Source: CAG-826 sp964504595
GTDB taxonomy: Bacteria; Bacillota_I; Bacilli_A; RFN20; CAG-826
Direction of reading: 5' to 3'
Length of the DNA: 64,000 nt
NCBI GenBank assembly: GCA_964504595.1
Contig: CAZDEE010000006.1
Location: 5,520 to 69,519, forward strand
Part shown: one piece after another, positions 36,449 to 45,277 of the stretch
Layout: every line of letters begins with the position of its first letter
Numbering within the stretch: the first letter of the stretch is position 1
The notes under the pieces: generated by a model
The model's database searches: none
What the model was told of the DNA's origin: nothing
Seen by the model: only the letters and a program-made list of their open reading frames with translations
Made by a program: the position numbers and the translations under genes

Positions 36449-37855
36449 TTATGCAGCAATATAAGAAGTCATGATAGGACATTTAAGAGTTGGATATTTT
36501 CCATCTTTAATATTCCAAATATTGGCATCAAAACTTGCATAACGTGAAGCTGTTTGTAATTCACTATCACTTAAAACTTCACAATTAGTAACTGTTCCTA
36601 AGTCAGTATCGCCACTTGCAGGCTTATTAATTGCTAAATGTGTTTGAGTAAAGCAAATGTCTCTCGCCTCAGATTCAAAAACATTATTTGTAAATTTAAG
36701 AGCATAAGAATCAGAAATAGTTCCCCATGTCTTACCTGCAAATGCATATTTTCCGTTTGATTGAACACCATTACTATCAATTTCTTTTTTATTAGTGCTA
36801 ACGGCTTCACCTGATGAATAATCCATTAATGGACGATCAACATTCCAATATTTCCATGTTGGATCGGTATTTCCTTCTTGTGCAGTATGGTCAGCACCAT
36901 TACCGATTTTGCCAATATAATCTGAAGAATAATCTAAAAATTCATTTGGTAAAACAATATCGCTTGTTAATGAGACAACATTTCTTACAACACCTGAACC
37001 TGCAACAATACCTGCGACACCGCCGATATTACAGTCATTATCATAATAATGGGTTCCCATAGCCGCAGAGCATGAACTTGTAACGATACAATTTTCAAGT
37101 AATCCAGAAATGTTTCCAGCAACTACTCCAACGATGGTTTTACCTCTAACTTTAATGTTATCAAAGACAACGTTTCTTACGACACCTGAACTACCAATGA
37201 TTTGGAATAATCCAATGTTATTTCCGGTCTTATGGCAGTCTTCACTAAATAATGAGTTACCCCAATATACTTCTTCACTCGAAGTTGCGGAAGAACAATA
37301 AAATACTTTTGCATTTTTAACTGTATAACCATTTCCATCTAAAATACCATGGAAATAATCGTTCTTTAAGCTTGTTTCTTCATAGAATTTACCAAGAGGT
37401 TCAAAATTAGAAATACTTGATAAATCAATATCATTTCCTAAAACATAAACACCTTTTAAATTATTATTAATATCTTGGAATTCTTGTGCAGTTGTAACTA
37501 CTTTTGTTGCGATTATAGATTCAATTCTTTCTTTTGATCCATCTTTGTATGTGACAACAATTTCCTTTTCACCTGAACCAATTTGAGACATAAATGAACC
37601 TTGTAATGTTATGATTTGATCTTTGACTGCAAACTCGCTTGCATTACCTTTGGCTCTTCCACACGTTACTGATGTTACTTTTTGATTCTTAGATAATTTA
37701 TAAGAAACAGAATATGCCTCTTTAGATGAATCGTAAACTAATCTACCTTCATAAATTGTATCGCCTTTTTGATATGTAGCTCCACCTTTAGAACCACATG
37801 ATGAAATTGAAACTACTGATAAAGCCGCTAATATAAATGGTAAAATCTTTTTCAT
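36449..37855 (-). CDS. GLUG-repeat surface lipoprotein of the beta-glucan cluster
   Basis: 468 aa. Lipobox ISSC near residue 20. Residues ~30-115 look like an Ig-like strand set. From ~125 the sequence has the GLUG/beta-helix pattern (GVYVLGNDIDLSSISNFEPL; FHGILDGNGYTVKNAKVF; NIGLFQIIGSSGVVRNVVF; VGVVAGNISGLLENCIV; IGGVAGIVAGSGVVRNVV). Such repeats occur in surface proteins of unknown role. Placement between the permease and phosphorylase genes suggests glycan binding. The ATG at 37855 is chosen because AGGAGG is 8 nt away; the one at 37861 is too close. Confidence 0.65.
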   Translation of the reverse strand: MKKILPFILAALSVVSISSCGSKGGATYQKGDTIYEGRLVYDSSKEAYSVSYKLSKNQKVTSVTCGRAKGNASEFAVKDQIITLQGSFMSQIGSGEKEIVVTYKDGSKERIESIIATKVVTTAQEFQDINNNLKGVYVLGNDIDLSSISNFEPLGKFYEETSLKNDYFHGILDGNGYTVKNAKVFYCSSATSSEEVYWGNSLFSEDCHKTGNNIGLFQIIGSSGVVRNVVFDNIKVRGKTIVGVVAGNISGLLENCIVTSSCSAAMGTHYYDNDCNIGGVAGIVAGSGVVRNVVSLTSDIVLPNEFLDYSSDYIGKIGNGADHTAQEGNTDPTWKYWNVDRPLMDYSSGEAVSTNKKEIDSNGVQSNGKYAFAGKTWGTISDSYALKFTNNVFESEARDICFTQTHLAINKPASGDTDLGTVTNCEVLSDSELQTASRYASFDANIWNIKDGKYPTLKCPIMTSYIAA

Positions 37856-37875
37856 TTTCATTTCCTCCTAAAATT

Positions 37876-38814
37876 TTAACCTTTTAATCCTCCAACCGAG
37901 GTGTTTTCCATAATTGTTTTCGAAAAGCAACAGAATAAGACTATAATTGGAATCAACGCAACAATAATCGTTGCAAACAATAATGTATAATTACCTTGTT
38001 GAATCATTGTATCTGATAAGTATTTTAAACCAACCGCAATTGTTGGTTTATTTGGTAAATAAATTGATGGTGTTAAATAATCATTCCATAAACCAATTAA
38101 TTGAATAACAGAAATAGCAATAATTGGTCCTTTCGCCATTGGAATAATAATTCTAAAAAATATTTTAAAATCACTTGCCCCATCAATTCTCGCCGCTTCA
38201 ACATATGTCCAAGATAAATTTTTGAAGAAGCTATATAGCAACATAAAGTTCATACCAAATCCGCCTGAATATAAGAATATACAGCCAATAACTGTTCCTG
38301 ATAAATGAAGGCTATCCATCAATTGAATTTGGCTTGGTAAAGAACCAACAATTGGAACAATCAATGAGAAGACAACGACTGAAAATATCAAATTGCGGCC
38401 AGGGAACCTATATTTAGCAACAACATATGCCGCTGCAGATGAAGTAAACACTGTCACAATTGTACCAACTCCGGCAATAAGAACTGACATTCCCATCATT
38501 TGGAACACAGTATAATTCTTTGTCGCAGTATTTTTAAAAGTGAACGCAGTAATGAAATTATCAAGTACCCATTTATCTGGCAAACTCATAAAATCTTTAG
38601 CAAAATCACCTTTAGTTTTGAAAGTATTCATTAAAACCCATAAAAATGGGAAAATAAATGAAATTGAAAAGATAACGAAGACAATAAACATGATTATAAA
38701 TAATACTTTTTCACTTTTATATCTTCTATATAACAAATCATACTTCTTTTCATATTTTTCTTGATTCAGCTTGTTTCTTTTTGCTGTTATCTTATCTTTT
38801 ATAAACTCTATCAT
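37876..38814 (-). CDS. sugar ABC transporter permease (MalG type), beta-glucan cluster
   Basis: 312 aa, six predicted helices after a highly charged N-terminus. EAA loop: VEAARIDGASDFKIFFRIII. Its ATG overlaps the stop codon of the companion permease (TAATG), so the two are translationally coupled. Confidence 0.9.
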   Translation of the reverse strand: MIEFIKDKITAKRNKLNQEKYEKKYDLLYRRYKSEKVLFIIMFIVFVIFSISFIFPFLWVLMNTFKTKGDFAKDFMSLPDKWVLDNFITAFTFKNTATKNYTVFQMMGMSVLIAGVGTIVTVFTSSAAAYVVAKYRFPGRNLIFSVVVFSLIVPIVGSLPSQIQLMDSLHLSGTVIGCIFLYSGGFGMNFMLLYSFFKNLSWTYVEAARIDGASDFKIFFRIIIPMAKGPIIAISVIQLIGLWNDYLTPSIYLPNKPTIAVGLKYLSDTMIQQGNYTLLFATIIVALIPIIVLFCCFSKTIMENTSVGGLKG

Positions 38815-39776
38815 TAGAAACTCACATCCTCATATACGTTTTCCAATAATCTTCTTGTTCCTAAAATTATTGGTGCGCCTATTAACGAACAAAATAATCC
38901 AAGTGTTGCTGGAGTATTTAAACCCGCTCCACCACTTTGTTGATAAATTTGTAATCCAATAGTCATCGTGTCATTTTGACCTTGGGTTAAAAAGAATGGC
39001 TGTAAATAAACATTGAATACTGACATCATTCCTAAAATAAATAATGTTGTAATTGTTGGCCAAGTTAGAGGAACGATTATCTTAAAGAATTCTCTCATTG
39101 GTCTAACTCCATCCATTTTACAAGATTCTAAAATGTCACGAGGTATTCTACTCATTCCCGATGTTAACAAAATTACATCGTAGCCAATACCTGCCCAAAT
39201 ACAGAATAACCAAACCATCCATTTAGCGTTCTTACCAACAAAAAGATCGCCGGTTGTGCCACCAAATAGTTTAAAGATTGGCTCCATTATTCCTTTAGTT
39301 GAAAAACTTAATGAAAATACTAAAGTTAAAACAATTAAAGGCAAAATATTTGGTAAATAGAAAATAATTTTGAAAAATCCATGTCCAGATATTTTTTTAA
39401 AGATAAAATAAGAGAAAAACATCGCAATTGGCAATGTTACCAAGCATGAAATAATAAAATATACACCTGATGCTTTGAACATTGACTGCGTTGATTCCAT
39501 CTTAAATGAACCAAACAATGTTTTATAATTATAGAATAAATCGCTTAATTCAACCCAAGTAAGCTTTCCTTTAATAGGTCTTTGGAATGTTAATAATATA
39601 GAGTTAATATTTACTCCAAACCACATCAATAAGAAATGCGCTACTGGATAGGCTAGCATTGCAATAATAAAGATATGTTCGCCTTTTATTTTCCATTTTC
39701 TCTTTTTCGAATTATTTTTAGTACGATTATTTCCACAATTATTTAACTGTTCATTATTAATAACAGTACTTTCCAT
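38814..39776 (-). CDS. sugar ABC transporter permease (MalF type), beta-glucan cluster
   Basis: 320 aa with an Asn/Lys-rich cytoplasmic N-terminus (~30 residues) and six predicted helices. The EAA-loop region is LESCKMDGVRPMREFFKIIV, a diverged version with Ser-Cys in place of the Ala-Ala. It starts two bases after the solute-binding protein gene ends. Confidence 0.88.
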   Translation of the reverse strand: MESTVINNEQLNNCGNNRTKNNSKKRKWKIKGEHIFIIAMLAYPVAHFLLMWFGVNINSILLTFQRPIKGKLTWVELSDLFYNYKTLFGSFKMESTQSMFKASGVYFIISCLVTLPIAMFFSYFIFKKISGHGFFKIIFYLPNILPLIVLTLVFSLSFSTKGIMEPIFKLFGGTTGDLFVGKNAKWMVWLFCIWAGIGYDVILLTSGMSRIPRDILESCKMDGVRPMREFFKIIVPLTWPTITTLFILGMMSVFNVYLQPFFLTQGQNDTMTIGLQIYQQSGGAGLNTPATLGLFCSLIGAPIILGTRRLLENVYEDVSF

Positions 39777-39778
39777 AA

Positions 39779-41203
39779 CTAATAATTAATTCCAGCATTT
39801 CTTGCCCAAGTTGCCCATCCGCTTTGTGCTCTCTTATAAATATCAGCACCAACGATGGCAGGTGTATTATCATTTGGAGCAGAACATGCTGATTGATAGA
39901 AATATTTATTTTCAATCCATGGCATAAAGACATTTGTATTCCAAATAGCGATGTCATTTGTACTTGCTAAATGGAAACCTTTGGCTTTTGTTAATTTATC
40001 ATGAACTGACTTAATATATGTATCAGTTGCTTCGATTGCGGATAAATCAACATTAGAATAATCAAATGCCAAGAAAGCTCCTTCAGCTTTTTCAACAAAT
40101 GTTCTACAAGCTTCTTCAGTTGCCATATATGCTAAGAAATCTTTAGCTAATTCTTTATTTGGAGTATTTTCTGGGATGATCATTGAATCGCCAAATCCAA
40201 CTAAATAATTGTAATCGGTAGCATTTGCGGTAGCTTTTGGTGTTTGCATCATTGCGATGTCAAAGTTAAGAGTTCCACCGACAGCATTCTTAATTTCTTT
40301 TTTAGCCCATTGTGCATAAGGAATCATTGCTACTTCGCCATTAGCGAATTGTGCTTGAGCGGAAATTAATTTTTGTGAATATGAATCTGCGGTTGAATTG
40401 TCTTTATTTATAGCAATTAAATCATACCACATTTGATATGCATCAATAAATTCTTTATATCCAGTTGCTGGATTATAAACTTCAGGACTTGCGAATTTTT
40501 TAAAGTCTTCAATCTTAGCATCTCCTGCTAATTGTGCCCACCATTCAAAAACAATATAATCCCAATAATATTGTCTATCTGTACCTGACCATGCAAATGG
40601 TTTTACAGTATTTCTTGATCCTTCTATTTGAATTTGCGCGTCATTAATTTTTTTACATAACTTAACTAATTCTTGATATGTTTCTGGAACTTCCCAATTA
40701 TTTTCCTTAAACATATCCATGTTATAGATAAAGCCTCCGGCACCTTGAGTATAACAAACTTTATAGAAGTGAGTTTCTCCATCTTTGCCTTCTGCTTTAG
40801 AATAATCAATTGCGCCATCGATGACTCTATCTTGGAAAGTTGTATTTTCATAGCCTTCGACTTTTCTTGTATATAGATCATCTAAGTTTGCAAGTAATCC
40901 TCTTGCGGCAAAGTTTTGCCAGTTAATGTCATGTGACATATAGATGTCGTAGTCGGATACATTTTCAAGTTGATCTTCAAGTCTATCTAAGATTGTAGAG
41001 TCAACATCTGCGACTACTTTAATACCGGTTTTAGCTTCATAGTCTGCAGCAATTTTATCAAGCCATTCGGCACCATATCCGCCATCATAAACAACGATTC
41101 TTAATTCATTGTCGGATACGTTACTTTCTCCTCCACATGAAGCTAATGTACATGCAAGAGTTAAAACAGAAAGTGGTAACATTAAAACTTTTCTTAATTT
41201 CAT
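39779..41203 (-). CDS. beta-gluco-oligosaccharide ABC transporter solute-binding lipoprotein
   Basis: 474 aa. Lipobox LASC near residue 23, then a CUT1-type binding fold (LRIVVYDGGYGAEWLDKIAA; GAGGFIYNMDMFKENNWEVP; KPFAWSGTDRQYYWDYIVFE). First gene of an operon whose promoter and operator lie just upstream. The substrate is inferred from downstream GH16 and phosphorylase genes. Confidence 0.88.
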   Translation of the reverse strand: MKLRKVLMLPLSVLTLACTLASCGGESNVSDNELRIVVYDGGYGAEWLDKIAADYEAKTGIKVVADVDSTILDRLEDQLENVSDYDIYMSHDINWQNFAARGLLANLDDLYTRKVEGYENTTFQDRVIDGAIDYSKAEGKDGETHFYKVCYTQGAGGFIYNMDMFKENNWEVPETYQELVKLCKKINDAQIQIEGSRNTVKPFAWSGTDRQYYWDYIVFEWWAQLAGDAKIEDFKKFASPEVYNPATGYKEFIDAYQMWYDLIAINKDNSTADSYSQKLISAQAQFANGEVAMIPYAQWAKKEIKNAVGGTLNFDIAMMQTPKATANATDYNYLVGFGDSMIIPENTPNKELAKDFLAYMATEEACRTFVEKAEGAFLAFDYSNVDLSAIEATDTYIKSVHDKLTKAKGFHLASTNDIAIWNTNVFMPWIENKYFYQSACSAPNDNTPAIVGADIYKRAQSGWATWARNAGINY

Positions 41204-41231
41204 ATAAAATCCTCCTAATTAACGGAAAAGT

Positions 41232-41249
41232 CAGGAAATCGATTTCCTG
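41232..41249. promoter_or_regulatory. LacI-type operator downstream of the beta-glucan transporter promoter
   Basis: CAGGAAATCGATTTCCTG is a perfect 18-bp palindrome placed about 10-28 bp after the -10 box of the minus-strand promoter, where a bound repressor would block elongation. Its core GAAATCGATTTC recurs at 41368-41379 and, with CCGG in the centre, at 45184-45197. Confidence 0.8.
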
Positions 41250-41259
41250 GAATAACTTA

Positions 41260-41288
41260 ATTATAAAATTTATAATTATTAATGTCAA
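41260..41288 (-). promoter_or_regulatory. promoter of the beta-glucan transporter operon
   Basis: Consensus sigma-A boxes on the minus strand: TTGACA (41288-41283), 17-nt spacer, TATAAT (41265-41260). Both hexamers are perfect, so regulation by the flanking operator and cre box would have to be tight. Confidence 0.9.
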
Positions 41289-41296
41289 ACTAAAAT

Positions 41297-41310
41297 TGTA
41301 AGCGATTTCA
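41297..41310. promoter_or_regulatory. cre box (CcpA catabolite-control site)
   Basis: TGTAAGCGATTTCA matches the cre consensus TGWAARCGNWWNCA at every constrained position. It lies just upstream of the -35 box of the transporter promoter and between two divergent transcription units. CcpA itself is not in the window. Confidence 0.65.
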
Positions 41311-41346
41311 AAAAAAATAATCAAGATATTGTTTTATATTGCAAAA

Positions 41347-41379
41347 TATGATAAATTTTTATTTAAGGAAATCGATTTC
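41347..41379 (+). promoter_or_regulatory. promoter -10 and LacI-type operator of the divergent GH16 gene
   Basis: TATGAT (41347-41352) is a plausible -10 box; no good -35 is seen at 16-18 nt upstream. The palindrome GAAATCGATTTC (41368-41379) follows, ending just before the GGAGG ribosome-binding site. It repeats the operator at 41232-41249, so both divergent units likely answer to one LacI protein. Confidence 0.65.
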
Positions 41380-41391
41380 TCGGAGGTAATT

Positions 41392-42837
41392 ATGAAGAAA
41401 AAACTATACGTATCTTTAATTTTCTTATCATCTATTCTAGCTTCATGTGGAGGAAGCTCAAATAATGATAATACCGGACCAATAACTATTGATCCAAACA
41501 ACTACTATGAACAAGTTGAAAGAAATGCTTCATTTGACTTAGAAAATGAAAAAAACTTCTCCCAAACTATGGAAAATGGATTAAATGATAACATTTTCTA
41601 CTCACTTGAAGGTGCTTGGCATACCGATGTTGCCGGTGGTGAACATAACGGAATGAAACATCGTAACTTATTTTACACAAATGATGGCACAACATCTTAT
41701 TTAGCTATTAAAGGTAGAGGCTACTATAACAAAGAAGCTGGTACAATTGATGGTAGACCAGAAGGTGCTTGCTTAGTTACAAAAGAACACTTAGGACCTG
41801 GACGTTATGAAATTAAAATGTCCGCGATGCCAAGAGAAGGTGGAGTAACCGCAATGTGGACATACTGCACCACTACCGGAAATGAAAGCACCAGTCAAAA
41901 TGAAATTGATATTGAAATAGGTGGTACCACAAATGGAACAAATTATGAATCAATTTGGTGTACATCCTGGACAAAAAAGAATGTCAAAGAAACTAACGCT
42001 GTTGATGTTACTGATAAACTATATATGAATGATGGTAAAATCCATACTTATACATTCGACTGGTATACAAACTATCGCAATAGCGATGAAAGACGTGTTG
42101 ATTGGTTTATTGATGGTATATATATTAATTCCATCACCGGAAGTGCTGTCCCTGAACACGAAACACCATTATGGATTGGATTATGGTTCCCACCTCTATG
42201 GTCAGGACAAGCAAGCTTTGATAAAGATTATTTATTAATTGAAAAAATATCTTATACAGCTTTTGATGAAAATCAATACTATGAAACTTGTCGTAGCGAA
42301 CCTGGATACAACAAAATAAATCCAAGTGAAGCCAATATTCAAACTCTTGATTTTAATGAAATTAAAAATATCAACAAATTATCAAATGGTGATTTCGAAT
42401 CATTAGATAAAGCAAGCAAAGATAATTCTTACTATGGATGGAAAATTGATTCTGCTTCATTAGGCAGTGTCTCATTAACAAGTGGACAACAAGGAAACGC
42501 CTTTATGCTTACAGCGTCAAATGATACTTCATCAAAATATCATGGCGAATACTTAAAACAATCATTAACAAATGTCTTTGAAGGTTACAAATTTGATTTC
42601 CAAATTGCCGCTAAATTAAATGATAGTAATAGCGAAGGAAACGTTGAAATTTATATAAAGAGTTCAACAAACAAATTAATAAGTAAAGAAATAATTCCTG
42701 TAACTTCATTAAATTATGAAACTATTTCAAGAAATATAACCCTTCCAGAAGATGCATATTTGATTGAAATCAACATTACTAGTGAAAACGGATCTGTTTG
42801 TTTCGATAATGCCTCATTAATTTATAAAGGATTATAA
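41392..42837 (+). CDS. GH16 family lipoprotein with C-terminal CBM-like domain
   Basis: 481 aa, the only plus-strand gene of the two glycan clusters. Lipobox LASC near residue 19. The GH16 domain spans ~40-325: PGRYEIKMSAMPREGGVTAM, then QNEIDIEIGG with the catalytic Glu-Asp-Glu. A CBM4/9-like domain follows at ~345-480 (LSNGDFESLDKASKDNSYYG). The core differs clearly from the two laminarinase-like GH16 proteins (EIDIEIGG versus EIDIMEA), suggesting another beta-glucan or beta-galactan linkage. The start is set by GGAGG at 41382-41386, 5 nt from the ATG; the upstream in-frame codons run through the operator. Confidence 0.82.
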   Translation: MKKKLYVSLIFLSSILASCGGSSNNDNTGPITIDPNNYYEQVERNASFDLENEKNFSQTMENGLNDNIFYSLEGAWHTDVAGGEHNGMKHRNLFYTNDGTTSYLAIKGRGYYNKEAGTIDGRPEGACLVTKEHLGPGRYEIKMSAMPREGGVTAMWTYCTTTGNESTSQNEIDIEIGGTTNGTNYESIWCTSWTKKNVKETNAVDVTDKLYMNDGKIHTYTFDWYTNYRNSDERRVDWFIDGIYINSITGSAVPEHETPLWIGLWFPPLWSGQASFDKDYLLIEKISYTAFDENQYYETCRSEPGYNKINPSEANIQTLDFNEIKNINKLSNGDFESLDKASKDNSYYGWKIDSASLGSVSLTSGQQGNAFMLTASNDTSSKYHGEYLKQSLTNVFEGYKFDFQIAAKLNDSNSEGNVEIYIKSSTNKLISKEIIPVTSLNYETISRNITLPEDAYLIEINITSENGSVCFDNASLIYKGL

Positions 42838-42854
42838 ACTCTAAATAACATTTT

Positions 42855-42890
42855 AAGCCAGTGAAGAAAAATTCCTGGCTTTTTATTTTT
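42855..42890 (+). terminator. terminator of the plus-strand GH16 gene
   Basis: AGCCAG/CTGGCT (42856-42861 and 42875-42880) closes a 13-nt loop and is followed by TTTTATTTTT. Confidence 0.85.
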
Positions 42891-42904
42891 CTTTTAAAGC
42901 ATAA

Positions 42905-42956
42905 GAAAAACCCCTAAGTTTTTCTAATCTTTCGATTAGTCTAACTTTTGGGGTTA
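42905..42956 (-). terminator. terminator of the frameshifted surface-protein gene
   Basis: On the minus strand a long stem (AACCCC ... GGGGTT outside, CTAATC-GAAA-GATTAG inside, the latter a GNRA tetraloop) ends in a T-run. It faces the GH16 terminator in a convergent arrangement. Confidence 0.85.
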
Positions 42957-42991
42957 ATTTCATTAATAGTTATTTATTAATTTGTCTTTCA

Positions 42992-45125
42992 TTATGCTTG
43001 ATAGGCATTACCAACAAAAGTAATATTTTGTGAATAAGTAACTCCATTTAAAGTATAAGAAATATTAACTACCATCTTTTGATCGCCTTCATTAGGGAAT
43101 CCATTAGAAACAGTTGCGAGTAACCAACCTTCATTTTGAATATAATGGACTTTTGTCGCACCGCCCATAATTGCATCTTTATAACCGGCGAATTGTTCTG
43201 ATTCAAATGAAACAATTGTAATAGTTAAATCATCAACAGTAATAGCTGGCTTATCAGCTAAATAAATATGAATTCCAGCGCCTTCAACTTTAGTTTTAGA
43301 ACCATCAATTGCAATTGATTCTCCTTCACCAATTACTGGTTTATCGTCGCCTTTATCGCCTTCTTGACCATCATTTCCATTAGAAATAACGAAGTTGTCT
43401 TTAATAACTACATAATCTGAATCTTGATAATTTCCAGTGCCAACTGCTTTAACTTGAACTTTATATGTTCCCGCAGCTAATCCACTTACACAGGTGACTT
43501 CTCCTCCATTTGCGATATCTTGTTCAGCTTTAACATCATTATTAGAATCTAAAAATTGAATATGATATCCGGATGCATTTTCAACTGGTGCACAGGCAAA
43601 GATATATTTATCTTCTGGAATAGGATTTAAAACACCACCAACAACATTATTTAATTTAGTTGGATTACTTGGTTGAGTTTGTTGAACTGGTTCCCATTTT
43701 AAATTTTTAATTTTAACAACATTATTTAAATCTTCTGATTTATCTAATTGCATATCTAAAGAAGAAATTCCAAGACCTTCTGTATATGTAACTTCAATTT
43801 TGTTATCCCCCGCTACTAAAGAGAATGATTTATCATTGACTTTAACATTACATACATCCGATGAGTTAATATCAAATGTTAATACATATTCTTTTCCACT
43901 TACTAAAGTTGTATTTCTATAGAATAATTGGAATCCCCCAATCCGTTTTAGAATTTGCGTCATAAGTATAATCAAAAACATATTCATCATTTAAATAATA
44001 TGCTTCATTGACAGTAACTGATGACGAATCCGCACCATACCAATTATCATTCCAATAAATCATTGTATTTGCAGGTGATTCGGCTTCGTTACCAAAATTA
44101 ACTTCAATTTTAACATCAGGTTCTGGTTTAGCAATTTCACCAATTGTTAATGTAGCATATTGACTAGATGGATCTGAATTAAGTCCAGTTGTGCCATCTC
44201 CTTTAGCAATAACTTTTATTTTATAAGTACCATCTTCTAATGATGCTGTTAATTTTGCCCCAGGTTGAGAAATTTCTTCTCTTGTAACTTCTTCTCCTGT
44301 TGAATCATCATAATAAACAACAATATAACCTGCTGCTCCATCAACCGCTGCAAATTGAATTACTTTACTACCATCTGAAGGTTCTTCTGCAAGGACTATT
44401 CCTACAGGAGCGGATAATTTTCCAGCTGTTAATTCCCAGCTTGCATTTGAAATAGTAATAACGTTTTTTAAATCATCCGCCTTATCAAGTTGAATTGATA
44501 TTGATCCTTGATCTCTAGGAGTTTCAACATATGTAACTTCAATTTCATTATCTCCAGCAACTAAATTAAATGCTTCTCCATTAACTTTTGCTTTTACTGG
44601 TTTCTCACTATTAATTGTTAAAGTTAAAGCATACGTTTTTCCAGCTTCTAATGTCGTATTATCATAAAAAATTTGTAATCCCCAATCAGTGGTTGAATCT
44701 TTATGATACTCATAATCAATCAATAAAACTCCGTCTAAAACATACGCTCTATTAATAGTGACAGAGCTTCCACACCACCATTGATCGTTCCAATATGCAT
44801 ATTGATTTGCAGGAAGTGTTCCTTTATTTTCTTCACCAAAACCTATTTCTTCTGCTCCTTCTGGAATTGTAGGAGTAATAGGTGTTGTTGGTGTTGGTGT
44901 AGTAGGGCTTGCTGTACTTGGTGTTGGTGTTGTTGGCGTCGCCGTGCTTGGTGTTCCAGTAGTTGGTGTTCCAGTAGTTGGCGATTCTGTGTTTGGTGTT
45001 GTAGGTGTCACAACTGATGTAGTTGGAGTGCCTGTAGTTGGCTTATCTCCATTTGAACATCCTGTAACTGCTACTCCAAGTAACATGGACGCCATAATGA
45101 CTGGTATACTTTTTTTAATTTTCAT
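42992..45125 (-). pseudogene. modular surface lipoprotein gene interrupted by a one-base frameshift
   Basis: Two overlapping reading frames (45125-43917 and the frame ending at 42992) are one gene split at a run of five C on the plus strand (43935-43939). Removing one base gives 710 codons ending at the stop at 42992. The gene contains an internal repeat: the first copy reads DWGLQIFYDNTTL with four C at the same spot; the second reads DWG-FQLFYRNTTL once corrected. The protein would have a lipobox (VTGC, residue 23), a Thr/Pro linker, module A, an Fn3-like domain, module A again, a second Fn3-like domain and a C-terminal domain, the last two shared with the protein at 27467-29458. The break may be real decay, a reversible slip or a sequencing error. 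Confidence 0.8.
44862..45041 (-). repeat. Thr/Pro-rich linker repeat (TPTTP type)
   Basis: Residues 29-88 of the frameshifted lipoprotein are almost only Thr and Pro with Ser, Gly and Ala, in units such as TGTPTTGTPSTATPTTP. The DNA is a degenerate GGTGTTGTTGGTGTAG-type repeat. It probably spaces the binding modules away from the membrane. Confidence 0.85.
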
Positions 45126-45170
45126 AATTTTTTCCTCCGTTTTTATGAAAAATAATCTCTTAGTGATTTC

Positions 45171-45197
45171 ATTATAGCACCCTTGAAACCGGTTTCA
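45171..45197 (-). promoter_or_regulatory. promoter -10 and LacI-type operator of the modular lipoprotein gene
   Basis: TATAAT on the minus strand (45176-45171); the -35 region is weak. The palindrome TGAAACCGGTTTCA (45184-45197) sits in the spacer and overlaps the -35 area. A half-site-like GGAAATCGG lies further upstream near 45221-45229. The arms match the operators at 41232 and 41368. Confidence 0.7.
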
Positions 45198-45234
45198 TAG
45201 TACTTTTTAAATAAATTACACCGATTTCCAAATT

Positions 45235-45269
45235 AAAAAAAGAAAAACTAAGCAAATCATCTGCTTAGT
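45235..45269 (-). terminator. terminator after the second lacI gene
   Basis: On the minus strand ACTAAGCA/TGCTTAGT (45269-45262 and 45254-45247) with a 7-nt loop is followed by TTTTTCTTTTTTT. Confidence 0.85.
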
Positions 45270-45277
45270 CATAATTT

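Noticed and set aside
42992..43990. Independent gene starting at 43990
   Set aside because: Its first residues are not a plausible start and have no ribosome-binding site; the sequence continues the repeat of the upstream frame after a one-base correction.
44862..45041. CRISPR-like or minisatellite array
   Set aside because: The repeat is in frame, degenerate and codes for a Thr/Pro linker; there are no regular repeats with unique spacers.
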